27,834 bases of DNA from UBA5272 sp964393005 (GCA_964393005.1 CAYMRR010000004.1:1-27834); one strand, 5' to 3'; positions 5,787-14,151 are shown, counted from the stretch's first letter. Program-made: numbers and translations. Notes: generated from the sequence alone by a model not told the origin.

Positions 5787-7046
5787 TTATTCTTCAGAAT
5801 CTCCTAATTCTTCTTCTATTTTTTCTTCTTGCATTTCTTCTTTCATATCTCCTTCAGTATACTCATCTTCAAAACTTCCAGAAACATAACCTTCTTCTGT
5901 GGCTTCAGCTAATATGTCTCCTTCTTCTCCTGCAATATCTATTTTCCATCCTGTAAGTTTGGCTGCTAAACGAACATTTTGCCCTCCTCTACCTATAGCT
6001 AAAGATTGCTCTTCTTCAGCAACTTTTACTTTTGCACTTTTTTCTTCTTCATTTAATTCTAAATCCAAAACTTTGGCAGGGGAAAGAGAGGCTGCTATAT
6101 TTTGCTCCATATTATCACTCCATTTTATAATATCTATTTTTTCTCCTGAAAGTTCACTAGAAATAGCATTTACCCTTACTCCTCTTTGTCCTACACAGGC
6201 TCCTATAGGGTCTACTCTAGAATCATTACTTTGTACGGCTATTTTACTTCTACTTCCAGGCTCTCTTGCAACACCTACTATTTCTACTATTCCTTCAGCT
6301 ATTTCAGAAGATTCTAATTTAAATAGCTCTACTAAAAATTTAGGATGAGTTCTGGAGAGTCTTATTGTAAGACCTCTAGGACTTTCTTCTAAAGAGTATA
6401 GATAAGCTCTAATTCTTTGACCTGGATACAATCTTTCTTTTTTAATTTGTTCTTCAAAAGGCATAATAGCTGTGGTTCTTCCTAAATCTATATAAGTATT
6501 ACCTCTTTCAGATCTTTGAACTATACCAGAAATAATATTTCCTTCTTTTCCTTCAAATTCTTCGACAATAGATTCATTTTCAGCCTCTCTTATCTTTTGA
6601 ACTATTACTTGCTTGGCGGTTTGTGCTGCAATACGGCCAAAATCGCTTTTATTTTCAAGTGTAAAAGCAATTTCATCTCCAAGTTCTACATTTTTCTTTA
6701 AAAGTTTTGCAGTAGAGAGAAGAATGTGCTTTTCTTCATTATATTTAGGTAAAAGTACTATTTCTTCTGAAGAATCTGTACTTTCTTCCACTTTTTCTTC
6801 ATTTTCCTCATCTTCTTCAACTATTCTTACAGTAGACTCATCTACTACTATTTTAATTTGCTCAAAAGAAGTTTCTCCTGTCTCAAAATTAATATTACAT
6901 TTTATAAGTTGTCCTCTTTTTCCGTATTCTTTTTGATAAGCTGCAGCTAAGGATTTTTCTACTGCATCTAATATTTTTTCTTTAGAAACTTTTTTTTCTA
7001 ATTCTAAGGTCTCTAAAGCTATATTTAAAGCTTTGATATCTAACAT
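5787..7046 (-). CDS. nusA: Transcription termination/antitermination protein NusA
   Basis: About 419 residues from the chosen start. NusA binds RNA polymerase and nascent RNA and modulates pausing, intrinsic termination and antitermination. In order: an N-terminal polymerase-binding domain (LDIKALNIALETLELEKK, then AAAYQKEYGKRG), an acidic insertion, an S1 domain (GIVQRSERGNTYIDLGRTTAIMPFEEQ), KH1 with ACVGQRGVRVNAI, and KH2 with AIGRGGQNVRLAAKLTG. The last 45 residues are strongly acidic. An ATG at 7088 adds 14 residues in frame, but that extension would be encoded by a hairpin plus T run (7063-7084), and the family begins at MLDIKAL, so I chose 7046. It is the first gene of a likely nusA-tig unit. 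Confidence 0.93.
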   Translation of the reverse strand: MLDIKALNIALETLELEKKVSKEKILDAVEKSLAAAYQKEYGKRGQLIKCNINFETGETSFEQIKIVVDESTVRIVEEDEENEEKVEESTDSSEEIVLLPKYNEEKHILLSTAKLLKKNVELGDEIAFTLENKSDFGRIAAQTAKQVIVQKIREAENESIVEEFEGKEGNIISGIVQRSERGNTYIDLGRTTAIMPFEEQIKKERLYPGQRIRAYLYSLEESPRGLTIRLSRTHPKFLVELFKLESSEIAEGIVEIVGVAREPGSRSKIAVQSNDSRVDPIGACVGQRGVRVNAISSELSGEKIDIIKWSDNMEQNIAASLSPAKVLDLELNEEEKSAKVKVAEEEQSLAIGRGGQNVRLAAKLTGWKIDIAGEEGDILAEATEEGYVSGSFEDEYTEGDMKEEMQEEKIEEELGDSEE

Positions 7047-7062
7047 ATTTAATTTTTTAACT

Positions 7063-7084
7063 AAAAAATCGAGCTTCTGCTCGA
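7063..7084 (-). terminator. Attenuator-like hairpin just upstream of nusA
   Basis: On the minus strand TCGAGC (complement of 7079-7084) pairs with GCTCGA (7069-7074) over a 4-nt loop and is followed by TTTTTT. It sits 17 nt before the chosen nusA ATG. An intrinsic terminator in the leader of a termination factor suggests feedback control; this is inference. Confidence 0.6.
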
Positions 7085-7185
7085 CCAAACAACATTTTAT
7101 AACACCTATAATAATATTATATATATTATCAGATCTTTAATAAAAAGTCAAAAACCTAAAAACTCGATATTTAAAAATTAAAACA

Positions 7186-7194
7186 TGATACAAT
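7186..7194 (+). promoter_or_regulatory. Extended -10 box placing the start at the tpiA-like ATG (leaderless)
   Basis: TG-A-TACAAT followed by 6 nt and then ATG at 7201. With the usual 6-7 nt from the -10 box to the start point, transcription would begin at or next to the ATG. No good -35 was found. Confidence 0.6.
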
Positions 7195-7200
7195 ATTTTT

Positions 7201-8211
7201 ATGAGTAGTATAAAAAATTCTATTGTTGTAGCAAATTGGAGAGGAAATATCTCTAGTATCAAAGAAGCTAAAAAAACTTTAAAAGAACTTTCTCGAGAAT
7301 TTGATTTACAACTAAAAGCAAAAGAAAAACTTTTTCCCAAAAAAAAACAAGCTAAAAAAGATTTAAAATTTTATCTTTCTGTCCCAGCTCCTTTTATTTA
7401 TCCTTTGCAAGCTTTTCTAAAAGAAAAAACAAATCAAAAATTAAATAAAATAATAATTGGGGCTCAAAATTTTGAAGAGTTAGATAAAACTACTAAAAAC
7501 AACTCTATAACTTTAACTCAACTTGAAAGTGTCGGAGCAAAATTTGTTATTTTAAATAGTGATTACGAAATCAATTCTAATATAAATAAAAAAATAGAAT
7601 TAATTTCTGACGGAGAAGAGAAAGAAAGGGAAGACATAGATAATATTTTTATACAAAGATTAAAAAGTATTAGTAAAAAAACTTCTCACAATATTGCTTC
7701 TGTAAATACTGATCAAGAAAAAAATCTTAAAGATTCTGAAGCTGACGAAATAAGAAAAAATATTTTGAAAGCTAAAGAAAGAGAATTACAAAAACTAGAA
7801 GAAAAATTACGATTTTCTTTAGAACGAAAAATAAAAACTGTTTTAGTAATTAAAAATAATAATGACGATTTAGCACTTTTGATAAGTTTTGTAAAAAGAA
7901 TGATAAAAAATATTCATTATAATCTTTTTGATAATCTTTTTATTTGCTATGAAACAGGGAAAAATTTTCTTCATATAGATAGAATAAACTTGGATGATTG
8001 CCAAGAAAAAGTAATAGCTATAAGAAGAACCATCGCTAATATCTTTGGTATAGACAATGCTAAAAAAGTAAAGATTCTTTATAGTGGTGTGATAAATGCA
8101 AGTAATGTTCAAAATGTTTTGAAAGAAGGGTCTGTAGACGGAGTACTTATAAATAATGAAGCTTTTTCTCCCAAAGAATTAGCTAGAATCTTGGTAGAAA
8201 TAGTTTATTAA
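7201..8211 (+). CDS. tpiA: Triosephosphate isomerase homologue with degenerate active site
   Basis: 336 residues, versus about 250 for normal TpiA, which interconverts dihydroxyacetone phosphate and glyceraldehyde 3-phosphate. Family landmarks are visible: VVANWRGN (canonical GNWK), IIIGAQN at 85-90, VGAKFVILNSDYE (canonical GAQYIIIGHSERR), YE at 250-251, and a C-terminal block YSGVINASNVQNVLKEGSVDG then VLINNEAF. Two catalytic residues are replaced: the lysine by R14 and the histidine by N119. The phosphate-gripping GG of the last loop is NN (318-319). Only the glutamate (E251) remains. The extra length includes a charged helical insertion (about 130-215). Pgk starts 9 nt downstream. Ordinary isomerase activity looks doubtful; it may be a pseudoenzyme or altered enzyme. 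The frame is intact, so it is probably under selection. Confidence 0.85.
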   Translation: MSSIKNSIVVANWRGNISSIKEAKKTLKELSREFDLQLKAKEKLFPKKKQAKKDLKFYLSVPAPFIYPLQAFLKEKTNQKLNKIIIGAQNFEELDKTTKNNSITLTQLESVGAKFVILNSDYEINSNINKKIELISDGEEKEREDIDNIFIQRLKSISKKTSHNIASVNTDQEKNLKDSEADEIRKNILKAKERELQKLEEKLRFSLERKIKTVLVIKNNNDDLALLISFVKRMIKNIHYNLFDNLFICYETGKNFLHIDRINLDDCQEKVIAIRRTIANIFGIDNAKKVKILYSGVINASNVQNVLKEGSVDGVLINNEAFSPKELARILVEIVY

Positions 8212-8220
8212 TTAAATAAT

Positions 8221-9324
8221 ATGAAAAAAATCATCTTAAGACTAGATTTAAATGTGCCCTTAAAGAAAAATGGTGAAATAGTAGAAACTGAAAGAATAGA
8301 TATAGTATTGTCTGAAATAAAAAGTTTAGCAAAAAATAATAAACTTATTATTTTAAGCCATTTGGGTAAAGGGGAGGAAAAAGACTCTTTAATTAATATA
8401 GAAAAGTATTTAAGAAACAAACTCACTAAAAAAGAAAATGCTAATATAGAAGTTTTAGAAAATACCCGTTTTATAAAAGGTGAGACCGCAAAAAAAGGTA
8501 GTAAAGAATTTAAAGAAGCTTCAAAATATTTTGCTTCACTAGGAGAAGAATATATTAATAATGCTTTTTCTGTAATGCATAGAGAACATGCTTCTATAGT
8601 AGGCATTCCTGAAATTTTTAAAAAAGAAAATAAAAAAGTAAAACTAGGAGAGTTGGCTAAAAAAGAAATAAAAAGTTTAGAAAAAAGCCTAGCTTTATCT
8701 AAAAAAAATAAAAAAGAAACTCTTCTTATTCTTTCGGGAGCTAAAACTTCTACCAAACTTCCTCTTATACAAAAATTTTTATCTTTAGGAGCTACTGTAT
8801 TTGTAGGAGGAGGACTAGCTAATCAAATTTTTAAAGATATTTTAAATTTAGAAATAGGTAAATCATTTTTTGAAAAAGACTTAAAACTTTCTAGCTCTTC
8901 CAAAGAAATGCTTTTAAAAGCTATAAAAACTAAACAGCTTATTTTACCTATAGACTCTATACTTAAATCTAATAAAGTGGAGCTTGTAGAAAATCTAAAA
9001 AAACAAGACTATTTAGTAGATATTGGACCTGCCACTTTAATACTTTTAAAAAATAAAATAGAAAAATCAAAAAATATTATTTTAAATGGACCACTTGGAC
9101 TTTATGAAGAAGGTTTTACACTAGGGACTGAAGGAGTTCTTAAAATACTCAAAAAAAGTAAGGCAAATATTTTGATAGGAGGAGGGGATACTTTATTTTT
9201 AGTTAAAAAACTAAAAATCAAAAAAACTAAAAATATTAATATTACAACTTCGGGTGGAGCAATGTTAGAATTTTTAATAAATGAAGGCGATTTGCCTGGT
9301 ATCTCTATTTTAAAAAATAAATAA
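8221..9324 (+). CDS. pgk: Phosphoglycerate kinase, somewhat divergent
   Basis: 367 residues, slightly short of the usual 390-400. Pgk transfers phosphate from 1,3-bisphosphoglycerate to ADP in glycolysis. Landmarks in order: RLDLNVPL (7-14), LSHLGKG (45-51, canonical LSHLGRP), LENTRF (79-84), YINNAFSVMHREHAS (111-125, canonical NDAFGxAHRxHAS with D to N at 114), SGAKTSTKL (172-180, canonical GGAKVSDK), VGGGLANQ, NGPLGLYE, GGGDTLF and TSGGAMLEFL. Most substrate- and nucleotide-contacting residues are retained, so activity is plausible, though N114 and T178 are unusual. It lies 9 nt after the TIM homologue and is likely translated from the same mRNA; an inverted repeat follows. Gapdh is not in this window. 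Confidence 0.92.
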   Translation: MKKIILRLDLNVPLKKNGEIVETERIDIVLSEIKSLAKNNKLIILSHLGKGEEKDSLINIEKYLRNKLTKKENANIEVLENTRFIKGETAKKGSKEFKEASKYFASLGEEYINNAFSVMHREHASIVGIPEIFKKENKKVKLGELAKKEIKSLEKSLALSKKNKKETLLILSGAKTSTKLPLIQKFLSLGATVFVGGGLANQIFKDILNLEIGKSFFEKDLKLSSSSKEMLLKAIKTKQLILPIDSILKSNKVELVENLKKQDYLVDIGPATLILLKNKIEKSKNIILNGPLGLYEEGFTLGTEGVLKILKKSKANILIGGGDTLFLVKKLKIKKTKNINITTSGGAMLEFLINEGDLPGISILKNK

Positions 9325-9325
9325 A

Positions 9326-9365
9326 AATAACTTTTATGTGAATAACTTTTCACATAAAAGTTATT
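9326..9365 (+). terminator. Probable terminator after pgk
   Basis: A 17-bp perfect inverted repeat (9326-9342 with 9349-9365) with a 6-nt loop begins 1 nt after the pgk stop. The right arm ends in TTATT but no long T run follows, so it may act as a weak terminator or protect the 3' end. Confidence 0.6.
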
Positions 9366-9450
9366 AAATTGATATACTTTTAATATAAATCAAAAGGAAT
9401 TTTTAGATTTATTTATTAATTATTATTTAAAAAATATAAATTATTAGTAT

Positions 9451-10794
9451 ATGAAAAATATTAAAAAAATATTTTCTTTAACTTTAGCTATAGCTTTAGC
9501 TTTAAGTATTTTTAATTTAAATACTACTAAGGCTCAAACAGAAATTCCAGAAGGAAGCGAGTTAATGGAAATGATACAAATGGCTACAGTTAATATATAT
9601 GATGTCGCTAGCACAAAAATTAATAGTAAAACTTATCGTATATCTTTTCTTTTATCAAATAGAGAAGGTATACAGCCGAATATTAGATACGGGATTAAAC
9701 TCGTAAGAAGATATTCTAGTGATCCTGTAGATCTTCGTCTTGCTAATCAAGAAATAGCTCTTGGAGAAAATGATCAAAAAGAGATTACTATGGAATATTC
9801 TATTCCAGATTATATTTCTGATGGAGTATATAGAATGCTCATTGTAGCCCAAAATCAAAATGGTCTACTCTTAGCTTCATCTCCTACCAGCTTCCCAGAA
9901 AAATTTATCGTTATAGAAAATAGTGCTGGACTAGATTTAGAAAACTGTTATTTACAAGTAGAAGGAGAAGGTTCTGATATCACTTACACTATAAGACAAG
10001 GAGTTACTATTAATGCAGGAGAAGAAGCCTTGATAGCCAATTGTGATATTGTGAATAGTTCTTCAAAATCTGGAGATGTAAGATTGCAACTCATAACTCA
10101 TAAAAGAGATCAATTTGGTGATATTTTAGATAATAAAATTTTAGACCAAACAATTTCTATCAAAGGTAACGAAAAACAAGCTATTAGTTTTGAATTACCT
10201 TTGCTAACTACTCCTCAAGCTTATGATATTGATGCTTTCTTAATAAATGAAAAAGGAGAGAAGGTTTCTTATTCAAAATATTTACACTATGTAGTAGCTG
10301 GCAACTCTGCCACCATACAAAATGTATTATTAAATAAAACAGATTATTTAGCTGATGAGAAAGCAGAACTTTTACTTCTTTGGACAGGCTCAGCTGATAC
10401 TTTTTCATATTCTAGAATACCAGGCGTGATGGCTACATATGTGGCTGATGTTGAAATTAAAGACAAAGAGGGAGAGATTTGTGGTCACATTTCTAAAACT
10501 CTTAAAAATCCTGAAGTGATAGGTGAAGAGACTTTAATGATAGACATACATAAAGATTGTTCCGGAGCTATTGCTGAAGTTAGTCTTTCTGACGGCTCAG
10601 GAACTTTATTGGACTCTACCAAAATAGACCTAAATAATCCTACCTCACCTATTGCTATTAATGCTCTTGTGCCTATATCTAGCTTTACCTCCTCTAGTAC
10701 TTTAGCAGTATATGTTATAATCTTTGTATTAATTTTAATACTTATAGCTTATGGAATACTTATTTTAAAGAAAAATAAAGTTGGAAAAAAATAA
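9451..10794 (+). CDS. Exported, C-terminally membrane-anchored protein of unknown function
   Basis: 447 residues; family not recognised. A signal peptide covers 1-28 (hydrophobic core LTLAIALALSIFNL, likely cut TKA before Q30). The central 380 residues are rich in alternating hydrophobic and polar residues with Gly/Asn/Asp turns, suggesting several beta-sandwich (Ig-like) domains. One transmembrane helix (about 415-438, VYVIIFVLILILIAYGILIL) is followed by a short basic tail (KKNKVGKK), giving a type I topology with the bulk outside the cell. There are few cysteines. The next gene, 27 nt downstream, also encodes an exported protein, so the two probably form a surface-protein operon. An adhesin or pilus-assembly role is possible but unsupported. 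Confidence 0.75.
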   Translation: MKNIKKIFSLTLAIALALSIFNLNTTKAQTEIPEGSELMEMIQMATVNIYDVASTKINSKTYRISFLLSNREGIQPNIRYGIKLVRRYSSDPVDLRLANQEIALGENDQKEITMEYSIPDYISDGVYRMLIVAQNQNGLLLASSPTSFPEKFIVIENSAGLDLENCYLQVEGEGSDITYTIRQGVTINAGEEALIANCDIVNSSSKSGDVRLQLITHKRDQFGDILDNKILDQTISIKGNEKQAISFELPLLTTPQAYDIDAFLINEKGEKVSYSKYLHYVVAGNSATIQNVLLNKTDYLADEKAELLLLWTGSADTFSYSRIPGVMATYVADVEIKDKEGEICGHISKTLKNPEVIGEETLMIDIHKDCSGAIAEVSLSDGSGTLLDSTKIDLNNPTSPIAINALVPISSFTSSSTLAVYVIIFVLILILIAYGILILKKNKVGKK

Positions 10795-10821
10795 TTACAA
10801 AATTAATTTAAGAATAAAAAT

Positions 10822-12144
10822 ATGAAACTTAATAAAAAAACTTTCCTAGCTATTTTGACTCCTATTTTCTTTTTCTCTTTGTCAAACCTAGCTAGTGCAG
10901 ATACAGCATATTTAGGATTTACTTCTTCTACAGGATCAGTTTATTTAGGAGTATCTGTAACATACTCTAATCAAGGAGGTACTGCAGGAGGTGGAAAATT
11001 TAAGCCAGGTGATACTCTTTATCACTCAATAGATGTAAGCCCTAATCAAGATATACGATGTGCTAATGGAGCGGGGCATGCTCAGCAACTTTATATTTAT
11101 GGATATAATCTTTTATTGGGTAAGCCAGATAATGCTTATTTAAACTATCAAGCTTTGACTGGCCCAGAATTTTATATACAAAATAATTCTTTAGTTACTC
11201 CACGAGGTAGCGTTGAGATACCAACGAGAATTCCAGTCTCAAATATTATAAATTCTTCTCCTTATATAAATCCTTACAGTTCTGACTATTTAGATGTATA
11301 CAACATACCTAATACTAATATTGAAAATGCCTATATTTCTAATGGAGTTTTTATTGCTTCTTTTAGAACTGGAAGATATGATGAATATGGATATTATCAA
11401 GACTATAATGTGACGGCTAAACTTATAGATGACGATCCTTTTTTGCATCATTTCTATAACCGTTATAACGTCGATACTTCTTATACACCTTCTTTAGTAA
11501 CTAGAACTTCTAGTAAAAAAGTAAATACTAGCTCTATAGTTTATGGTTCTAATACTGCTGCAGGTAACAATATCAAAATCCCTTCAAATGCTGAAGCTGG
11601 ACAATATGTAGCACAATTTTCTTTAAGGCCATCATATACAAACTTCACCCCTCCAAGTAACAGCTATTCTGGCTCTTGGAATAATGCTCAATCTGGAGGC
11701 TCTAATCCTACCCCTCCTCCATCAAGTCCTTCTTCGTATCAATGTTGGGATGGAAGTACTGTTTATAATTTAAGTCAATGCCCTCCTACACAAACCAAAA
11801 CTTGTCCTGGTGGGGAAGTAGTACCTATAGGAACAACTTGTCCGAAAGTGCTTTTACCTGATCCAGGATTTAGAGAAATAGATGATTCTGATATGCTTTA
11901 TTACATTAAATCCTTCTTATCTACCACTTTACAGAAAGCAAATGCTGCTATGGATCAAGAGCAAATGCTAATAAATGCCCTCAATGGTGGTGGAGGTGGT
12001 GGTGGTAGCGGTTCTTCTGCTCCCACACCTCCAGCATCTTGCGGTACAGCTTGGTGGTGCTTTATAAATTTTTACGAAGTAAACCTTTCTACTCCTTTTG
12101 AGGTAGTTACAGTCAACACTACTCCTGGAGTACAAGTTAAATAA
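10822..12144 (+). CDS. Secreted Tyr/Ser/Gly-rich protein with Cys-containing repeat motif
   Basis: 440 residues; family not recognised. Signal peptide 1-26 (ILTPIFFFSLSNL core, cut after ASA). The mature part starts with a Tyr/Gly/Ser-rich domain of beta character, then a linker of Pro and Ser (about 285-310). Next are two short related units: CWDGSTVYNLSQCPP and TCPGGEVVPIGTTCPK, each with a Cys, a D/GG turn and a closing C-P, presumably small disulfide units. A glycine tract of eight residues with SGSS follows, then a short C-terminal segment with two cysteines close together. No membrane anchor is seen. It is the second gene of the pair with 9451-10794, and a bidirectional terminator follows. 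The composition suggests a filamentous or surface-attached product. Confidence 0.75.
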   Translation: MKLNKKTFLAILTPIFFFSLSNLASADTAYLGFTSSTGSVYLGVSVTYSNQGGTAGGGKFKPGDTLYHSIDVSPNQDIRCANGAGHAQQLYIYGYNLLLGKPDNAYLNYQALTGPEFYIQNNSLVTPRGSVEIPTRIPVSNIINSSPYINPYSSDYLDVYNIPNTNIENAYISNGVFIASFRTGRYDEYGYYQDYNVTAKLIDDDPFLHHFYNRYNVDTSYTPSLVTRTSSKKVNTSSIVYGSNTAAGNNIKIPSNAEAGQYVAQFSLRPSYTNFTPPSNSYSGSWNNAQSGGSNPTPPPSSPSSYQCWDGSTVYNLSQCPPTQTKTCPGGEVVPIGTTCPKVLLPDPGFREIDDSDMLYYIKSFLSTTLQKANAAMDQEQMLINALNGGGGGGGSGSSAPTPPASCGTAWWCFINFYEVNLSTPFEVVTVNTTPGVQVK

Positions 12145-12156
12145 TCTTAATAAAAT

Positions 12157-12196
12157 AAATAAAAACACCCTTCTAAAATAAGGGGTGTTTTTATTT
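12157..12196 (+). terminator. Bidirectional terminator between convergent genes
   Basis: 14-bp arms (12157-12170 and 12183-12196), each made of an A/T tract plus CACCC or GGGTG, with a 12-nt loop. The T-rich arms serve both the secreted-protein gene (plus) and exonuclease III (minus). Confidence 0.85.
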
Positions 12197-12209
12197 GTAT
12201 ATTCTTATC

Positions 12210-12980
12210 TTATTTTAGCTCTAAAACTACAGGACAGTGATCAGAACCGTAAACTTCATTTAAAATTTCTATCTCTTTTACTTTATTTTTTAAAATTTTA
12301 GAAATAAAAAAATAATCAATTCTCCAGCCAATATTTCTTTCTCTAGCAAAAGTCTTCATATCCCACCAGGTATATTTAACTTTATCTGTATTTTTTTCTC
12401 TCCAAATATCTAGAAAATATTCTTTCCATTCTGCTAGCAAATCTCTCTCTTCTTTGGTGCAACCCACTTTTCCTGCATTTTCTTTAGCTCTTGCAAGATC
12501 TATATCTGCGACTGTAGCATTTACATCTCCACAAAAAATAACAGGCTTTTTCTTTTCCAATTTTCTTGCTAATTTTAAAAACTTTTTATAATAATCTAAT
12601 TTGTAAAAAAAATGCTCTTTACTTTTATTACCATTTGGGAAATAGGAGTTAATAAGATAAAAGTCTTTATATTCTGCCACTATAGTCCTACCTTCATTGT
12701 CTAAAAAATCTTCTTCTTTATATCCCATAGTACCAGAAACTTTTAAAGGTTTTATTTTAGAATATATTCCTACACCAGAATATCCTTTTCTGTTTTTAGC
12801 AGACTCATAAAAAGAAAAATAATTTTCTTTATTTTTAGTTTTTTCATCTAATTGCTCTATATGAGACTTTGTTTCTTGTATACAGATAATATCTGGTGAA
12901 TATTTAGCTATTAAATTATCTAACTCTCCTTTTCTTTCTATAGCTCGGAGACCATTTACATTCCAAGTAATTATTTTCAT
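12210..12980 (-). CDS. xth: Exodeoxyribonuclease III / AP endonuclease
   Basis: 256 residues, typical for the ExoIII family. It cleaves DNA at abasic sites and removes 3' blocking groups in base excision repair. Conserved motifs: ITWNVNGLRA (4-13), metal-binding E36 in CIQETK, GYSGVGIYSK (66-75), SYFPNG (112-117), CGDVNAT (150-156) with D152 and N154, GWRIDYFFIS near residue 220, and the final GSDHCPV with D247-H248. The family usually has CGDFN; V replaces F here. The start is fixed by the opening MKIITWNVNGLR. A leaderless-type -10 box stands directly upstream. It lies 24 nt after xerC on the same strand but has its own promoter. Confidence 0.96.
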   Translation of the reverse strand: MKIITWNVNGLRAIERKGELDNLIAKYSPDIICIQETKSHIEQLDEKTKNKENYFSFYESAKNRKGYSGVGIYSKIKPLKVSGTMGYKEEDFLDNEGRTIVAEYKDFYLINSYFPNGNKSKEHFFYKLDYYKKFLKLARKLEKKKPVIFCGDVNATVADIDLARAKENAGKVGCTKEERDLLAEWKEYFLDIWREKNTDKVKYTWWDMKTFARERNIGWRIDYFFISKILKNKVKEIEILNEVYGSDHCPVVLELK

Positions 12981-12986
12981 AAAAGT

Positions 12987-12995
12987 ATTTTAGCA
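12987..12995 (-). promoter_or_regulatory. Extended -10 box directly upstream of xth (leaderless)
   Basis: On the minus strand TG-C-TAAAAT, then ACTTTT, then ATG. The 6-nt spacing implies transcription starting at the initiation codon. Confidence 0.65.
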
Positions 12996-13004
12996 CACTG
13001 GCAT

Positions 13005-14045
13005 TTATTTTCTAGTCTTACGAGAATGATATTTTTGAAACTGATCTTTTAAGAATTTATTTGTAACATTGGTATAAATCTGTGTAGTGGAAATAGAAGC
13101 ATGACCAAGCATCATTTGTACAGTCCTTAAATCTGCACCATTGCGAAGCAAATCGGTAGCAAAAGAGTGTCTTAATACATGTGGGGTGCATTTTTTAGAA
13201 ATACCAACAAACTCAGCATATTTTTTGATTATTCTTTCCACACTTCTTGGAGAAAGTCTAATATCTTTTCCTTCTTTTTGGCGAGAAATGGCTGTAAAAG
13301 AAAGATCTATAAACATGGCATCATCTATATCTTTTCTCTCTTTTAAATACTTTTGTATAGCATCCTTAGCAAAAGGGGAGAAAAAAACTACACGTATTTT
13401 CCCTCCTTTACCCCGAATAGATAATTCATTACTAGACAAATCTTCATCTCTATCTAAAGAGCAAAGCTCTGAAACACGAAGCCCAGTAGAAAAAAAAGTT
13501 TCAAGTATTGCTTTGTCTCGAAGAGCAGTCAAAAAAAGATTTTCTTTTTGACTTTCTATATTTTTAATATTATTTTTAGAATTTTCTAAATCTTTTATCC
13601 TTGCTTCAAAAAAATTAAGAGGGGCTTCTAATAGATTTTCAAGATCTTTTTCAGATATTAAATCTAATTCTCTTTCTGTGGTTTTTGCTAATTCTATTTT
13701 TTCTGGATCATAGACTAATTCTCCTTTTTTTCTAGTATATTTCAAAAATGCTCTTAAGGCTATAAGGTGATAGTTTTGAGTCTTTTTATCTAAAGTAGAA
13801 GAATTAATTTTTTTAGAAGAAATATTTGCTTTGCTTGGAAGCCTGTTCAAATAGAGTCTGTATTCTCGCATCACTCTTTCATCTAAAATAGAATATTTAT
13901 TTTCTTTTAGAAAATTAATAAATCTAGTTAAATAATGATTGTAGTTTCTTACAGTAAGAAGAGAGCGACCTTTTTCTATTTCTGTGTATTCAAGAAAATT
14001 ATCTTTTAACTCTTCTAATTTTTTTATAGAAATATTGTACGACAT
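13005..14045 (-). CDS. xerC: Tyrosine recombinase, XerC/XerD type
   Basis: 346 residues. Xer recombinases resolve chromosome dimers at a dif site; related integrases move mobile DNA. The N-terminal SAM-like core-binding domain covers about 10-110. The catalytic domain has all expected residues: R190 in STGLRVSEL, K213 in RGKGGKIR, H289 and R292 in HVLRHSFATDLL, H315 in LGHASISTTQIYT, and the nucleophile Y324. It is longer than the usual 300 because of a charged insertion at about 145-170 (FEARIKDLENSKNN region) before the catalytic arginine. Housekeeping neighbours and no flanking repeats favour the cellular Xer role over a mobile element. XerC or XerD cannot be decided; many small genomes have a single Xer. 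A leaderless-type promoter precedes it. Confidence 0.9.
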   Translation of the reverse strand: MSYNISIKKLEELKDNFLEYTEIEKGRSLLTVRNYNHYLTRFINFLKENKYSILDERVMREYRLYLNRLPSKANISSKKINSSTLDKKTQNYHLIALRAFLKYTRKKGELVYDPEKIELAKTTERELDLISEKDLENLLEAPLNFFEARIKDLENSKNNIKNIESQKENLFLTALRDKAILETFFSTGLRVSELCSLDRDEDLSSNELSIRGKGGKIRVVFFSPFAKDAIQKYLKERKDIDDAMFIDLSFTAISRQKEGKDIRLSPRSVERIIKKYAEFVGISKKCTPHVLRHSFATDLLRNGADLRTVQMMLGHASISTTQIYTNVTNKFLKDQFQKYHSRKTRK

Positions 14046-14051
14046 ACAGAA

Positions 14052-14060
14052 ATTTTACCA
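14052..14060 (-). promoter_or_regulatory. Extended -10 box directly upstream of xerC (leaderless)
   Basis: On the minus strand TG-G-TAAAAT, then TTCTGT, then ATG: the same 6-nt spacing as at xth. A second extended -10 (TG-T-TATAAT) lies about 17 nt further upstream on that strand. Confidence 0.6.
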
Positions 14061-14080
14061 TATTAATAATTATAACAAAA

Positions 14081-14133
14081 AAGCCTTTATTATTGCCTTA
14101 AAACAAGATTTAGGTAATAGGCTTGCTTTTTTT
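14081..14133. terminator. Hairpin between divergent xerC and rpsO
   Basis: AAGCC (14081-14085) pairs with GGCTT (14120-14124), and 14091-14098 pairs with 14112-14119 with one G-U. T runs follow on both strands. It overlaps the rpsO -35 region and probably insulates the two divergent genes; no gene obviously needs it as a terminator. Confidence 0.45.
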
Positions 14134-14151
14134 AAGAATGTATGCTATGAT
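14123..14151 (+). promoter_or_regulatory. Promoter for rpsO
   Basis: TTGCTT (14123-14128), a 17-bp spacer, then TATGAT (14146-14151) preceded by TG-C, giving both a -35 and an extended -10. The leader to the ATG at 14192 would be about 33 nt. Confidence 0.7.

Noticed and set aside
5899..6348. 149-codon plus-strand open frame antisense to nusA
   Set aside because: It mirrors the well-supported nusA frame; its Ser/Pro/Leu-rich composition is that of an antisense shadow. The same applies to the antisense frames over rny, tig, xerC and pgk.
7047..7088. Longer nusA start at 7088
   Set aside because: The extra 14 residues would be read from a terminator-like hairpin, and the family begins at the internal methionine.
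9338..9346. DnaA-box-like TGTGAATAA after pgk
   Set aside because: It is part of a 17-bp terminator-like inverted repeat and has no companions.
13005..14045. Tyrosine recombinase as a sign of an integrated mobile element
   Set aside because: No attachment-site duplication, phage gene or composition change is visible nearby; housekeeping neighbours favour a cellular Xer protein.
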